The notes under the pieces were generated by a model, which worked only from the letters and a program-made list of their open reading frames with translations, made no database searches and was not told the origin of the DNA. From the NCBI GenBank assembly GCA_015064395.1, contig SVSH01000002.1, positions 53,517 to 117,516 of the forward strand: a stretch of 64,000 nt of DNA, read 5' to 3'. A program made the translations under genes and the position numbers. Numbering within the stretch: position 1 is the stretch's first letter; every line of letters begins with the position of its first letter. The DNA comes from Oscillospiraceae bacterium. Lineage in GTDB: Bacteria > Bacillota > Clostridia > Oscillospirales > CAG-272. Below are positions 14,783 to 24,030 of the stretch, piece after piece.

Positions 14783-17377
14783 ATGAAACGAAATCGACGC
14801 TATTGGGTACCGGCACTGCTGGTCGCGCTCCTGGCGCTGTGTCTTGTCGGCGTGTGCGGCTGTCGCAAAGACCCGCCGCACAAGAACGAAGAGGACGTGC
14901 CGCCGGACGACGGAGAGCTGGTGACGGTGACAGGTCTTGATTCATACAAGGTGATCCGCCCCGATAACGCAAGCACCGGCGTTCGCACGGAAGCAGGACT
15001 GTTCTACAATACGCTCAAGGCTCTGTTCCCGAGTCTTTCCATTGACGTTGACTATACCAAGGACCCCAAGCCCGTCGTCAATGACAACTACGAGATCCTG
15101 ATCGGTGCGACCAACCGCAAGGAGAGCGAGGACGCACTGGCCTTTGGTAACGCGCAGGCAGGCGACAAGTGGTACTATCTTGGCGTTCACGGCAACAAGA
15201 TCGTCATCACGGGTGCGGACGATGAGGGTGTCCTTGCCGCCATGCGTTATTTCTTGAGATACTATGCTGCAGCAAAGGGGGACAACGCCTTGGAAATGCC
15301 CAAGCAACTGTGCAGAGCCTACGATCAGTATGAGCCCCGGGTCATCACGACCGCCACGGGTGACGCCTTCGTGACTGCTGCAGACGTCAGCGCAATGCCC
15401 TATATGGCTGATCTCACGGGTAAGCGTGACGCCGGCGACATCATCCAGCAGGCGATGGACGACGTTGCCGCCAAGGGCGGCGGTGTGGTCTATCTGCCGG
15501 CCGGAACCTACCGCATCACCAAGCAAATGAAGGTTCCCGCCTACGTCGTCCTGCGGGGCGATTACGTCGATCCCGACAAGGGCGACATGGCCAAGGGTAC
15601 GGTGATCCTTCTGGACGGTGAGGGAACGCACAAAAACCAGAGCTCGTTTCTGCTTGCCGAGACCTCTTCCGTTGAGGGGCTCACCTTCTACCACGAAAAG
15701 CAGAACGTGACCTCGCCCATCGCCTATTCTCCCACCGTGGAGCTGGCAGGCAGTATGATCACCATCAAGGATTGTAACTTCGTCAATAGCTGGTACGCCA
15801 TCTACGGCGGTGCCCGTCCCAAGGGCATGATGACGCTGGACAACGTCAAGGGAACGGCACTGTGGCGCGGCATGGACAACGATCAGAGTGCCGACATTTG
15901 TGTGACCACCGACCTGTATTTCTCGCCTACCTACTGGGCGAAGGCCGGGGCTACGTTTGCCTCTCCCAAGGAGGAAGACATCCGACGTGCCATGGCACTC
16001 AACGGCTCGATCGGCTTCTCGCTGGGCGACTGCGACCGCGACACCTATGAGGACGTGCTGCTCGACGGCTTTGCCACGGGCGTCTATAACCGCGAGCCCA
16101 CGCGCGGCGGTGTGTGCGGAAGCTGGTATAACGTGGATATCATCAATGCCAAGACGGGCATGGATATGTACGGTGTCAGCGGCGCTTACGGTCTGCTGAT
16201 GACCAACTGTACGATCTCGGCCAGTGGCACGGCTATCTGCAATGAAAGTGCGGCCATTGAGGATGACAGAAACTGCTTTATCTATCTGCTGGGCTGCACG
16301 GTGGAGGGCTCGGTCTCCTCCGGCGTGAAGACGATGGACATCGACGGAATGGACATCGACAGCGATTACGCGCCTGTTACCAATCGTCCTACCATCACCG
16401 CAACGACGCTGTACGACGTCTCCAAGTACGGCGCAGATGCGACGGGCGAGACGGACGTGTCACAGGCTCTCCAGAAGGCATTGAACGACGCTTCTGCCGC
16501 AGGCGGCGGCATCGTTTATCTGCCTGCCGGACTCTACCGTCTGGAGCAGCCGGTGGAGGTGGGTGCCAACACAGTGCTCATGGGGGCGTATCAGGCACCG
16601 CAGAAGGGCAATGACACCTTCAAGGGCACGATCATCCTGGCCACCTACGGCCGTGGCGGAGACGAGAGTGCCAAGGCCAGCATCACGGTCACGGGTAATA
16701 ACAGTGGCGTTACGAACATGACGGTCTACTACCCCGAGAACGGCGTCAGTATGACCCAGACGATCGACAAATCCCCCGTGGAATACTCCTATTTCATCCG
16801 TTGCACGGGTAAAGCAACCTTTGTCACGGAAATGTGCCTGATCGCGGTCTCCCGCGGCGTTCATTTTGAGGGTGCTGACAACTTCATCGCCGATCGCCTT
16901 TCTATGACGGTATACGATATCGGTATCCGTGCAAGCATGACGACGGGCGGCGTTATCAGCCGTATTCACACCAACGGAACCTATCACAATATCGGTGCCA
17001 AGGCAAGCCGGGTGTTGGGAGACGACTGGATGACCGACTCCTCCCGCGTTTATGATTTGATCGACACGCATCTGCGTCCCCGCATGACGCTGATCAAGGT
17101 GGACGATTGCGAGGGCATTCAGATCCGCCACGCCTTCCATTACGGTGCGAAGACGTTTATGGACGCGACCCGTAGCGACATCTTTTTGCTTAACTGTGAA
17201 TCGGGACACATCGACGAGGGCAAGACCTTTGTCCTGGGTCAAAAGTGCAACATCCGCTCGGTCAACTTTATCCGCGAAAATCCTGCCGAATACATCTCGG
17301 AGGAGGACAGAAGCAACGTACTCCGACTGTATCTGTTTGACTGCGCCTACACCCCGACGGTGCACGTCATTCGATGA
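14783..17377 (+). CDS. Lipoprotein with two pectate-lyase-3-like parallel beta-helix domains
   Basis: An 864-aa exported protein. The signal peptide ends in VCGC, so Cys27 is the likely lipidated residue, followed by an acidic/proline linker. Two right-handed beta-helix modules follow. Each opens with the same pectate-lyase-3 entry motif: QQAMDDVAAKGGGVVYLPAG at about residue 222 and QKALNDASAAGGGIVYLPAG at about residue 561. Such modules bind or cleave polysaccharides at the cell surface; the substrate is not readable from sequence. A ribosome binding site AAAGGAG sits 9 bases before the ATG. Monocistronic, with its own promoter and terminator. Confidence 0.8.
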   Translation: MKRNRRYWVPALLVALLALCLVGVCGCRKDPPHKNEEDVPPDDGELVTVTGLDSYKVIRPDNASTGVRTEAGLFYNTLKALFPSLSIDVDYTKDPKPVVNDNYEILIGATNRKESEDALAFGNAQAGDKWYYLGVHGNKIVITGADDEGVLAAMRYFLRYYAAAKGDNALEMPKQLCRAYDQYEPRVITTATGDAFVTAADVSAMPYMADLTGKRDAGDIIQQAMDDVAAKGGGVVYLPAGTYRITKQMKVPAYVVLRGDYVDPDKGDMAKGTVILLDGEGTHKNQSSFLLAETSSVEGLTFYHEKQNVTSPIAYSPTVELAGSMITIKDCNFVNSWYAIYGGARPKGMMTLDNVKGTALWRGMDNDQSADICVTTDLYFSPTYWAKAGATFASPKEEDIRRAMALNGSIGFSLGDCDRDTYEDVLLDGFATGVYNREPTRGGVCGSWYNVDIINAKTGMDMYGVSGAYGLLMTNCTISASGTAICNESAAIEDDRNCFIYLLGCTVEGSVSSGVKTMDIDGMDIDSDYAPVTNRPTITATTLYDVSKYGADATGETDVSQALQKALNDASAAGGGIVYLPAGLYRLEQPVEVGANTVLMGAYQAPQKGNDTFKGTIILATYGRGGDESAKASITVTGNNSGVTNMTVYYPENGVSMTQTIDKSPVEYSYFIRCTGKATFVTEMCLIAVSRGVHFEGADNFIADRLSMTVYDIGIRASMTTGGVISRIHTNGTYHNIGAKASRVLGDDWMTDSSRVYDLIDTHLRPRMTLIKVDDCEGIQIRHAFHYGAKTFMDATRSDIFLLNCESGHIDEGKTFVLGQKCNIRSVNFIRENPAEYISEEDRSNVLRLYLFDCAYTPTVHVIR

Positions 17378-17388
17378 TCGCATATTCT

Positions 17389-17421
17389 CAAGGGCTCCGT
17401 TGCGGGGCCCTTGGATTTTTT
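17389..17421 (+). terminator. Terminator of the beta-helix lipoprotein gene
   Basis: An 11-bp stem with one wobble (CAAGGGCTCCG with CGGGGCCCTTG), then GATTTTTT. Confidence 0.85.
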
Positions 17422-17442
17422 GAGGAAAATCGCAAAAAACTA

Positions 17443-17471
17443 TTGCAATACAGCGGAAAATGTGTTATACT
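17443..17471 (+). promoter_or_regulatory. Promoter for the metK riboswitch transcript
   Basis: TTGCAA at 17443-17448, 17-bp spacer, TATACT at 17466-17471 preceded by TGT (extended -10). The aptamer begins about 25 bases downstream. Confidence 0.8.
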
Positions 17472-17498
17472 GTGAGCGTAGAAAATCAAATGAATTCT

Positions 17499-17609
17499 GA
17501 TCTTATCAAGAGTGGTGGAGGGACTGGCCCTGTGAAGCCCGGCAACCCGTCGAAGACCGTCGATAACGACCGTCGAAGACGAAGGTGCTAAATCCCGAGA
17601 GATGAGACA
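17499..17609 (+). promoter_or_regulatory. SAM-I (S-box) riboswitch aptamer
   Basis: The conserved S-box core is present in order: CTTATCAAGAGTGGTGGAGG, then GGACTGGCCCTGTGAAGCCC, GGCAACC, and at the 3' side GGTGCTAAATCC and GAGATGAGA. The P1 helix pairs TCTTATC (17501-17507) with GATGAGA (17601-17607). The arm between GGCAACC and GGTGCTAAATCC is a long GC-rich hairpin. Binding of S-adenosylmethionine should favour the downstream terminator and shut off metK. Confidence 0.97.
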
Positions 17610-17627
17610 CGGTAACGCCTGCTTCAG

Positions 17628-17652
17628 ACCTCGGCTGCGAGGTTTTTTCTTT
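17628..17652 (+). terminator. Riboswitch-controlled terminator before metK
   Basis: ACCTCG-GCTG-CGAGGT hairpin (17628-17643) followed by a T-run. It is the expression platform of the SAM riboswitch. Confidence 0.88.
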
Positions 17653-17695
17653 TGCCCGGACAGAATTCAAAAAAGAAAGGAAATCAATTAACGTT

Positions 17696-18883
17696 ATGGC
17701 AAACAAAATGCTTTTCACCAGTGAATCCGTGACCGAGGGACATCCCGATAAGATCTGCGACAAGATCTCGGATGCCATCCTTGATGCGCTCCTGGAGCAG
17801 GACCCCATGTCTCGCGTCGCTTGCGAGACGGCCTGCACGACCGGTCTTGTTATGGTCATGGGTGAGATCACCACCTCGGCCTACGTCGATATTCCCACCA
17901 TCGTCCGCGAGACGGTAAGAGAGATCGGCTACACCCGCGCAAAATTCGGCTTTGACTGCGACAGCTGTGCCGTCATCAACTCCATCCACGCTCAGTCGCC
18001 TGATATCGCGATGGGTGTTGACAAGTCTTACGAGGCCAAGAACGGCGACACCGATGCCTTTGACATCGGCGCCGGCGACCAGGGCCTGATGTTCGGCTAC
18101 GCTTGTGACGAGACGCCCGAGCTGATGCCGCTTCCCATCTCGCTCGCACACGCGCTGGCCAAGAAGCTGACTGAGGTGCGCAAGAGCGGTCTGCTCGATT
18201 ATCTGCGTCCTGACGGTAAGTCGCAGGTGACGGTCGAATACGAGGACGGCAAGCCCGTTCGCGTGGATACCGTAGTCGTGTCCACCCAGCACAGCGATGC
18301 CGTGGAGAGCGCACAGATCCGCGAGGACATCATCCGTGAGGTCATTCGTCCCGTCGTTCCCGCTGAGCTGCTCGACGAAAATACCAAGTTCTATATCAAC
18401 CCCACCGGCCGTTTCGTCATCGGCGGTCCTGCGGGTGACTCGGGTCTTACGGGCCGTAAGATCATTGTCGATACCTACGGCGGCTACTCCCGTCACGGTG
18501 GCGGTGCATTTTCGGGCAAGGACCCGACCAAGGTCGACCGCTCGGCCTGCTATGCCGCTCGTTACCTGGCCAAGAATATCGTCAAGGCCGGCCTTGCCTC
18601 CAAGTGCGAGGTGCAGGTGGCGTATGCCATCGGCGTTGCCCGCCCCGTGTCCGTTTTGATCGATACCTTCGGCACGGCCAAGGTGGACGAGGCGCTCATC
18701 TCCGAGGTGGCGCTCCGCCACGTGGATCTGCGTCCGGCCGCTATCATTGAAAAGTTCGGTCTGCGCCGTCCCATTTACTGTCAGGTCGCCGCTTACGGCC
18801 ATATGGGCCGTGAGGACGTGGCCGCCCCCTGGGAGGCAACCGACTTGGCTGACGTTTTGCGCGCAGAGCTGCTGGGCGCCTGA
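17696..18883 (+). CDS. metK: S-adenosylmethionine synthetase
   Basis: Makes S-adenosylmethionine from methionine and ATP. The 395-aa product has the signatures [32 protein letters not shown] and [26 protein letters not shown] lies upstream of the ATG. The SAM riboswitch in the 5' leader gives direct feedback by the product. The next gene begins 76 bases downstream without an obvious terminator, so partial readthrough into the small membrane protein and recD2 is possible. Confidence 0.97.
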   Translation: MANKMLFTSESVTEGHPDKICDKISDAILDALLEQDPMSRVACETACTTGLVMVMGEITTSAYVDIPTIVRETVREIGYTRAKFGFDCDSCAVINSIHAQSPDIAMGVDKSYEAKNGDTDAFDIGAGDQGLMFGYACDETPELMPLPISLAHALAKKLTEVRKSGLLDYLRPDGKSQVTVEYEDGKPVRVDTVVVSTQHSDAVESAQIREDIIREVIRPVVPAELLDENTKFYINPTGRFVIGGPAGDSGLTGRKIIVDTYGGYSRHGGGAFSGKDPTKVDRSACYAARYLAKNIVKAGLASKCEVQVAYAIGVARPVSVLIDTFGTAKVDEALISEVALRHVDLRPAAIIEKFGLRRPIYCQVAAYGHMGREDVAAPWEATDLADVLRAELLGA

Positions 18884-18959
18884 CGTCTGACGATCAAAAA
18901 CAGCTCCTTTGTACCATCCCTTGGCAGTCCACATAGACTGCGAATAGGAGGTGCTTACG

Positions 18960-19307
18960 ATGGAGCTGTTTTTTGAGATTTTCCTTGCCGCCATGGCTGT
19001 TTTTGGGCTGTGGTGCGCCCTTCGATTGCTTTCATACGGGATATTTGGATCGCCTGCGATCGGCACCGTTATCGAGGTGCTTGACAAGGAGACGGCTGCT
19101 CGCCTGCCTTCGCTTTTGGAGGAGGTGCGGTATGCGCCCTTTGGGCGCAGAAAGGCCCCTTTGATCGTGCTGTACAGCGCAGACCTGTGCTTGGAATACG
19201 GCACGCCCGATGAGCACGAGCAGGGGCTGATCGCCCATTACGGCGGGCGATGGTATGTAGTAGAAGGAAAGCGTAAAGAAACGGATGCCGGGGGGACCGG
19301 CGAATAA
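18960..19307 (+). CDS. Small membrane-anchored protein of unknown function
   Basis: A 115-aa protein with one N-terminal membrane span (about residues 4-29) and a cytosolic or external tail rich in charged residues. No family recognised. The ATG at 18960 is preferred over GTG at 18951 because AGGAGGTG (18946-18953) covers the latter. It lies between metK and recD2 on the same strand, 25 bases before recD2, and is probably cotranscribed with recD2. Confidence 0.65.
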   Translation: MELFFEIFLAAMAVFGLWCALRLLSYGIFGSPAIGTVIEVLDKETAARLPSLLEEVRYAPFGRRKAPLIVLYSADLCLEYGTPDEHEQGLIAHYGGRWYVVEGKRKETDAGGTGE

Positions 19308-19332
19308 AAACGTACAGAAAGGATGGTGAACC

Positions 19333-21573
19333 ATGCAGGATTTTTTGGCGGCGGCAGAGGATGCGCGCCTCAGTCAGCTCTCGGGCAGTATTGAGCGAGT
19401 GATCTATGCCAACGAGGAAAACGGATATGCCGTGTGCGATCTCGGCACGGACGACAACGACCTGGTCACCATCCAAGGAACACTCCCGTATATCGCCGAG
19501 GGCGACGGGGTGACCGTCTATGGCCGCTGGGTTCATAATCCCAAATACGGCAGACAGTTCTCGGTCGAGAGGTACGAGCGGGTACTGCCCGCCGACGTCA
19601 ACGCGATCCTGCGGTATCTGGCCTCTCGCGCCATCAAGGGCATCGGTCCCAAGACGGCGCAAAAGATCGTGGATGAGTTTGGCGAGGACACCTTTGACGT
19701 CATCGAAAATCACCCCGACTGGCTGTCCCAAATCTCCGGTATCTCCCGCAAAAAGGCGGAGGAGATCTCAGAGGATTTCAAGCAAAAATCGGGCATTCGC
19801 TCGGCCATGATCTTTTTCCGTGATTATTTCGGGGCGGCGCTGACCATGCGTATCTACAAGAAGTGGGGCTCGTCTGCCATTGACCGCGCCAAGCAAAACC
19901 CCTATATTTTGTGCGACGAGGTCGAGGGCATCGGCTTTGAAAAGGCCGACCACATGGCTAAATCTCTTGGCCTTTCCGCTGACAGTCCCGCCCGTCTTTC
20001 CAGCGGCATCGTTTACGTGCTGCACGCAAACGCCCTGCAAAACGGACACGTCTGTCTCCCCGAGGATAAATTGCTCACGGCGTCCGCCGCACTGCTGGGT
20101 GGCACGCCCGAGCAGCTGCACTCGGCGCTGGATATTCTTCTGTATTCGGGGCGGCTGAAGAGCTGCACTTGGGACGGGGAGACTTATATCTATGAAAAAT
20201 ACGCATACGATTGCGAGAGCTATATTGCCACCAAGCTGAAGCTGCTGGATCGGCTGTGCGTGGCGGTCAACGCCCCCGACGTTCATGCCTTTATCACGCG
20301 CGAGGAGCGCAGTCACGGTCTGGATTACGCCCCCCTGCAGCGCAAGGCGATACACGACGCCCTGCAGAGTGGCGTCATGATCCTGACGGGCGGTCCCGGT
20401 ACGGGTAAGACGACGGTCGTGCGGGCGCTGCTCAATATTTTTGAGAGCATGGACCTCCGTGTCGCACTGACCGCTCCCACGGGACGGGCCGCCAAGCGGT
20501 TGTCCGAGTCTACCTCGCACGAGGCCAAGACCATTCATCGCCTGCTCGAAATGGAGTACGGCGACCGCGAGGGTGAGGGCGGGGCACACTTCCGTCGCGA
20601 CGAGGACAATCTTCTCGAGGAAGAGGTCATCATCATGGATGAGGCCTCTATGATCGGCAATTTTTTGATGTGCAGTCTGCTCAAGGCCGTCAAGCCGGGC
20701 GCGCGGGTCATTATCATCGGGGATGCGGACCAGCTGCCCAGCGTCGAGTCGGGTAACGTCCTGCGCGATCTGATCGACAGTGGGTATTTTCCCACGGTTT
20801 GCCTGACCGAGATCTTCCGCCAGGCCAAGGAGAGCCTGATCGTCACCAACGCACACGCCATCAATCGGGGAAACATGCCTCGCCTGGACGTCAAAAACGG
20901 CGATTTCTTCTTTTTGCCCCGCGAGACGGAGCGTGAGATCGTGTTGACGGTGGCGGATCTGTATAAAAACCGACTGCCCAGGACCTATGGGGAAATGGCG
21001 CGTGACGGTATCCAGGTCATTTCTCCTTCCCGCAAAGGAGAAGGGGGGACGGAAAACCTCAACGTGCTCCTGCAGGATTGCCTCAACCCGGCAACCGGAT
21101 CGAAAACCCAGTATCGCTACCGGGATCGGGTGTTCCGCGAGGGAGACCGCGTTATGCAGGTGCGCAACAATTACGACGTCGCCTGGGAGCGGGAGGATGG
21201 CAGCACCGGTATGGGCGTGTTCAACGGAGATATCGGTATCATCGAGGCCATCAACCATGCCGGCGAGTGCATGGAGATCCGCTTTGACGATCGGCACGTC
21301 GTGTACGATTTTAGCCTCTTGGAGGAATTGGAGCACGCCTATGCCATCACGGTACATAAAAGCCAGGGAAGTGAATATCCCATCGTGATTATCCCGTTGT
21401 ACCGTGCGCCTTATATGCTATTGACAAGACATTTGTTCTACACCGCCGTGACGCGGGCGCAGAGCATGGTCATTCTGGTGGGAAGAGAGGACGTGGCACG
21501 CACCATGGTGCAAAATCATCGCCAGGCGATGAGATACACCGGACTTGCGCGCCGCTTTGGAGAAGGAATATGA
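19333..21573 (+). CDS. recD2: RecD2-type SF1B 5'-3' DNA helicase
   Basis: ATP-dependent DNA helicase of the RecD/TraA family in its RecBC-independent RecD2 form, involved in repair and fork maintenance. The 746-aa length and an N-terminal extension with helix-hairpin-helix elements (SRAIKGIGPKTAQKIVDEFG, then SQISGISRKKAEEIS) define RecD2. Helicase motifs follow: Walker A GGPGTGKTT at about residue 354, motif II MDEASMI, and late motifs HKSQGSEYP and YTAVTRAQ. AAAGGATGGTG precedes the ATG. Its stop overlaps the comF start by 4 bases. Confidence 0.94.
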   Translation: MQDFLAAAEDARLSQLSGSIERVIYANEENGYAVCDLGTDDNDLVTIQGTLPYIAEGDGVTVYGRWVHNPKYGRQFSVERYERVLPADVNAILRYLASRAIKGIGPKTAQKIVDEFGEDTFDVIENHPDWLSQISGISRKKAEEISEDFKQKSGIRSAMIFFRDYFGAALTMRIYKKWGSSAIDRAKQNPYILCDEVEGIGFEKADHMAKSLGLSADSPARLSSGIVYVLHANALQNGHVCLPEDKLLTASAALLGGTPEQLHSALDILLYSGRLKSCTWDGETYIYEKYAYDCESYIATKLKLLDRLCVAVNAPDVHAFITREERSHGLDYAPLQRKAIHDALQSGVMILTGGPGTGKTTVVRALLNIFESMDLRVALTAPTGRAAKRLSESTSHEAKTIHRLLEMEYGDREGEGGAHFRRDEDNLLEEEVIIMDEASMIGNFLMCSLLKAVKPGARVIIIGDADQLPSVESGNVLRDLIDSGYFPTVCLTEIFRQAKESLIVTNAHAINRGNMPRLDVKNGDFFFLPRETEREIVLTVADLYKNRLPRTYGEMARDGIQVISPSRKGEGGTENLNVLLQDCLNPATGSKTQYRYRDRVFREGDRVMQVRNNYDVAWEREDGSTGMGVFNGDIGIIEAINHAGECMEIRFDDRHVVYDFSLLEELEHAYAITVHKSQGSEYPIVIIPLYRAPYMLLTRHLFYTAVTRAQSMVILVGREDVARTMVQNHRQAMRYTGLARRFGEGI

Positions 21574-22310
21574 CGATCAAAGATGCAAAGCAATGGGTGA
21601 TGAGCCTGTTGTTCCCGCCCATTTGCCGCGCCTGCGGTGAGCGGCAGAACATATTTGCCCCGCGACAGGTCGGAGTGCTCTGCACCGCCTGCCACAAAAC
21701 ATGGCAAGGGGAGAGGGGAGAGTCCTGCTCTGCCTGCGGTAACGGTCACGAGAATTGCTCCTGTATTCCGAGCGAGCTGCAAAAGATAGGCGTAGAGACC
21801 TTCGTTCATTTAGCACCCTACCGTCCGGGAAAGCCGGGGGCGGCATCGGCAATGATCCTGCGCGGCAAGGACAACAACGACCGGGAGATGTTCCGCTTTT
21901 TGGCGGCCGAATTGTCCGAGCCCGTCCGTCGAGCGCTGGGTGAGGACGGGGAGGCCGTCGTCACCTACGTTCCCCGTCGGCGTGCCGCCGTACAGGCAAC
22001 CGGTCACGATCACGCCAAGCAGATCGCAGGAGCACTGGCCGACGAGCTGGCGCTTCCTTTGGTGATCGCTCTTCGCCGACGCCCCATGACCCGTCAGCAA
22101 AAGGAATTGAGCGCGGCACAGCGCGAAAAGAATGCCGCCCGCAGCTTTGAGCTGGCAGACGGGCAAGCGGTCAAGGATAAGACGGTCGTGCTGTTTGACG
22201 ACGTTTGTACCACGGGAACGTCGCTTGGTGCTTGCGCCTCGCATCTCTTGGAGGCGGGAGCGGGTCGCGTTGTGTGTGCTGTGATCGCCAAGACGGAGTC
22301 GGGTGAATAA
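21570..22310 (+). CDS. ComF-family amidophosphoribosyltransferase-like protein
   Basis: ComF proteins support DNA uptake during transformation in some bacteria but are also widespread in others with unclear roles. The 246-aa protein has an N-terminal zinc-ribbon with three cysteine pairs (CRACGE, CTACH, CSACGNGHENCSC) and a C-terminal phosphoribosyltransferase domain with the PRPP loop VVLFDDVCTTGTS. The ATGA overlap with recD2 implies translational coupling and a shared operon. Confidence 0.88.
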   Translation: MTIKDAKQWVMSLLFPPICRACGERQNIFAPRQVGVLCTACHKTWQGERGESCSACGNGHENCSCIPSELQKIGVETFVHLAPYRPGKPGAASAMILRGKDNNDREMFRFLAAELSEPVRRALGEDGEAVVTYVPRRRAAVQATGHDHAKQIAGALADELALPLVIALRRRPMTRQQKELSAAQREKNAARSFELADGQAVKDKTVVLFDDVCTTGTSLGACASHLLEAGAGRVVCAVIAKTESGE

Positions 22311-22312
22311 AG

Positions 22313-22347
22313 AAAAAGGACAGAGAAGAAACGTCTCTGTCCTTTTT
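22313..22347. terminator. Bidirectional terminator between comF and the UshA-like gene
   Basis: A 14-bp perfect stem (22313-22326 with 22334-22347) with A-tract and T-tract ends, located between convergent genes. Confidence 0.92.
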
Positions 22348-22348
22348 G

Positions 22349-23884
22349 TTACTGTCCCGCAAGGCCGCCCCGCGCCATGTAGTCTGCCAGCAGATCGCGG
22401 GCAAAATAGTCGGCGTCGTATTGCTTGACGACAGTCAGGCGGTTGGGGGCGTAGGAGGAGGTATAGCTGTCAACGACGATATAATAGGTCGCGTTGGGGT
22501 CGATATTCTGCTTGACCGATGCGCCATACGCTCCATAGTGGATGAAGTAACTGCTGTTGCTTGTGCGGAAGAATTTACTGTCCAGATCTCGCCCCTTGAC
22601 GGAGCAGAGGGTGAGCGTGTTATCAAAGGGAAAAAGGCCTTGCAGCTGTGCGTAGGTGATGTCTCCCGCCGGCAAGTGCCCCGGACTGCGAACGGACAGA
22701 AAGCCACCGCCGAGCACGATGTTGTATTCCGTGCCCCATTGCTCGATGCCAAACTCATAGTACAGCCGGGCGATCAACTGGCGCAGGGTGTTGCCGTCGC
22801 GATAGGCGGCGTTGTGCCCTACGACTTGCTGACCGACGGAGATCTGCTCCTTGTATTTTTGAAGCAAGGTCTCCACCACGGGGTCGTCGGAAAGGGCGGT
22901 ATAACGATCGGAGGAGATAAACTCCCCGACGTTCATCTTCCAGGTGTCGTTGAGGGGATTGACGGCGATCTCTACGTGGCACAGCCCCTTGTTATCGCCG
23001 CCGCTTTGCAGGTGGTATACGCCGTGGATATCTTTGAGCACGTAGCGCTGGTGGGTGTGACCCTCAAAGACGAGATCCACGTAGCCATCCGACAGAGCCA
23101 CGTCGTAGTAGGAATTGATTTTAGAGGAGGGAATGACGCTGACGTCGTCGTAGCTGCTTTTTTCGTAGCCGTCGTGCAGGGAATAAACGATCAGGTCGGC
23201 TCCCAGGGCGCGAAGGCGCTGAGACTCCTTCTTGACGAGCGCTGTGAGCTCCGCCCCTGTTTTGAAATAGATATCCTGTGTTTTGTCAGGGGAAATGGAG
23301 GAATAGCAGTCGCCGATGGCACCGATGATGCCGACGGTCAGGCCTCCCACGGTGACCAGCACAGAGGGCTGGCAGTATTCGACGCGCTCGTTGGTTGCTC
23401 TGTCGTAAATGTTGATGCCAAGGAAGGGAAACTCGGCCGCCTTTGCATTTTGCTCAATGGCCTCCTCTCCCCAGTCGTACTCGTGATTGCCCAGCGTCAT
23501 GGAGACGAAATCCAGCGCGTTCATCCAGTCGGTCAGGATCAAGCCTTCGGTCAGATTGGACTCGGAGCTGCCCTGCCAGGTGTCACCCGACGAGAGTAGC
23601 AGGGCGTGATCGTCTGCCGCTATGGCCATTTTCAGATAGGTGGTGATCTCGTCCACGCCGGGATGGGAGTCTCCGTCGGCCAATTTGCCGTGCAGATCGT
23701 TGATGGCGTACAGGTCGAGCAGGATGATGACGGACAGGCCGCAATCGTCGCAGTGACCGTTGTCATCCGCATCCGTATGAGAGCAGTCCCCCGGGGACGG
23801 GCGAGTGCCGGGCGTGCAGGCGGTGACAAGGCACAACATTAAGAACGTTACGCCAAGGCGTAACAGATGACTTCGTAGCTTCAT
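22349..23884 (-). CDS. Surface lipoprotein, UshA-like 5'-nucleotidase/metallophosphoesterase
   Basis: A 511-aa exported hydrolase. The signal peptide ends in VTAC (Cys23 lipidated). A short Asp/Cys-rich motif follows (HTDADDNGHCDDCG), common in clostridial surface proteins. The metallophosphoesterase domain is intact: NDLHG, GDTWQGS, GNHEYDWG, YSLHDG and EGHTH give all the metal ligands. The C-terminal substrate-specificity domain of 5'-nucleotidases follows (VLGGGFLSVRSPGHLPAGDIT). It should release phosphate from extracellular nucleotides or related esters. The ATG at 23884 follows GGAGGGAG. Confidence 0.88.
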   Translation of the reverse strand: MKLRSHLLRLGVTFLMLCLVTACTPGTRPSPGDCSHTDADDNGHCDDCGLSVIILLDLYAINDLHGKLADGDSHPGVDEITTYLKMAIAADDHALLLSSGDTWQGSSESNLTEGLILTDWMNALDFVSMTLGNHEYDWGEEAIEQNAKAAEFPFLGINIYDRATNERVEYCQPSVLVTVGGLTVGIIGAIGDCYSSISPDKTQDIYFKTGAELTALVKKESQRLRALGADLIVYSLHDGYEKSSYDDVSVIPSSKINSYYDVALSDGYVDLVFEGHTHQRYVLKDIHGVYHLQSGGDNKGLCHVEIAVNPLNDTWKMNVGEFISSDRYTALSDDPVVETLLQKYKEQISVGQQVVGHNAAYRDGNTLRQLIARLYYEFGIEQWGTEYNIVLGGGFLSVRSPGHLPAGDITYAQLQGLFPFDNTLTLCSVKGRDLDSKFFRTSNSSYFIHYGAYGASVKQNIDPNATYYIVVDSYTSSYAPNRLTVVKQYDADYFARDLLADYMARGGLAGQ

Positions 23885-23912
23885 GATACTCCCTCCGACG
23901 GGTGTTTTTACC

Positions 23913-23941
23913 AGTATACCAAATATTTTGTCGAATTGCAA
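23913..23941 (-). promoter_or_regulatory. Promoter for the UshA-like gene
   Basis: Read on the minus strand: TTGCAA (23941-23936), 17-bp spacer, TATACT (23918-23913) with TGG before it. Confidence 0.78.
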
Positions 23942-23952
23942 GCGCTAAACAT

Positions 23953-23962
23953 GGGTATACCC
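23953..23962. promoter_or_regulatory. Palindrome GGGTATACCC between divergent promoters
   Basis: A perfect 10-bp palindrome in the 32-bp gap between the two -35 boxes of the divergent UshA-like and acyltransferase promoters. It could bind a regulator of both genes, but may be chance. Confidence 0.3.
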
Positions 23963-23973
23963 GGAAAAAGTTG

Positions 23974-24002
23974 TTGCAAAAACTTGAAATCTGTGCTATA
24001 CT
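23974..24002 (+). promoter_or_regulatory. Promoter for the acyltransferase gene
   Basis: TTGCAA at 23974-23979, 17-bp spacer, TATACT at 23997-24002 with TGC before it (extended -10). Confidence 0.78.
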
Positions 24003-24030
24003 GTGGCAGATTTGTTGAAGGAGTGTGAGT

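Noticed and set aside
22346..23599. A 417-codon plus-strand frame opposite the UshA-like gene
   Set aside because: The sense strand encodes a full lipoprotein hydrolase with all metal ligands; the plus frame has no start site.
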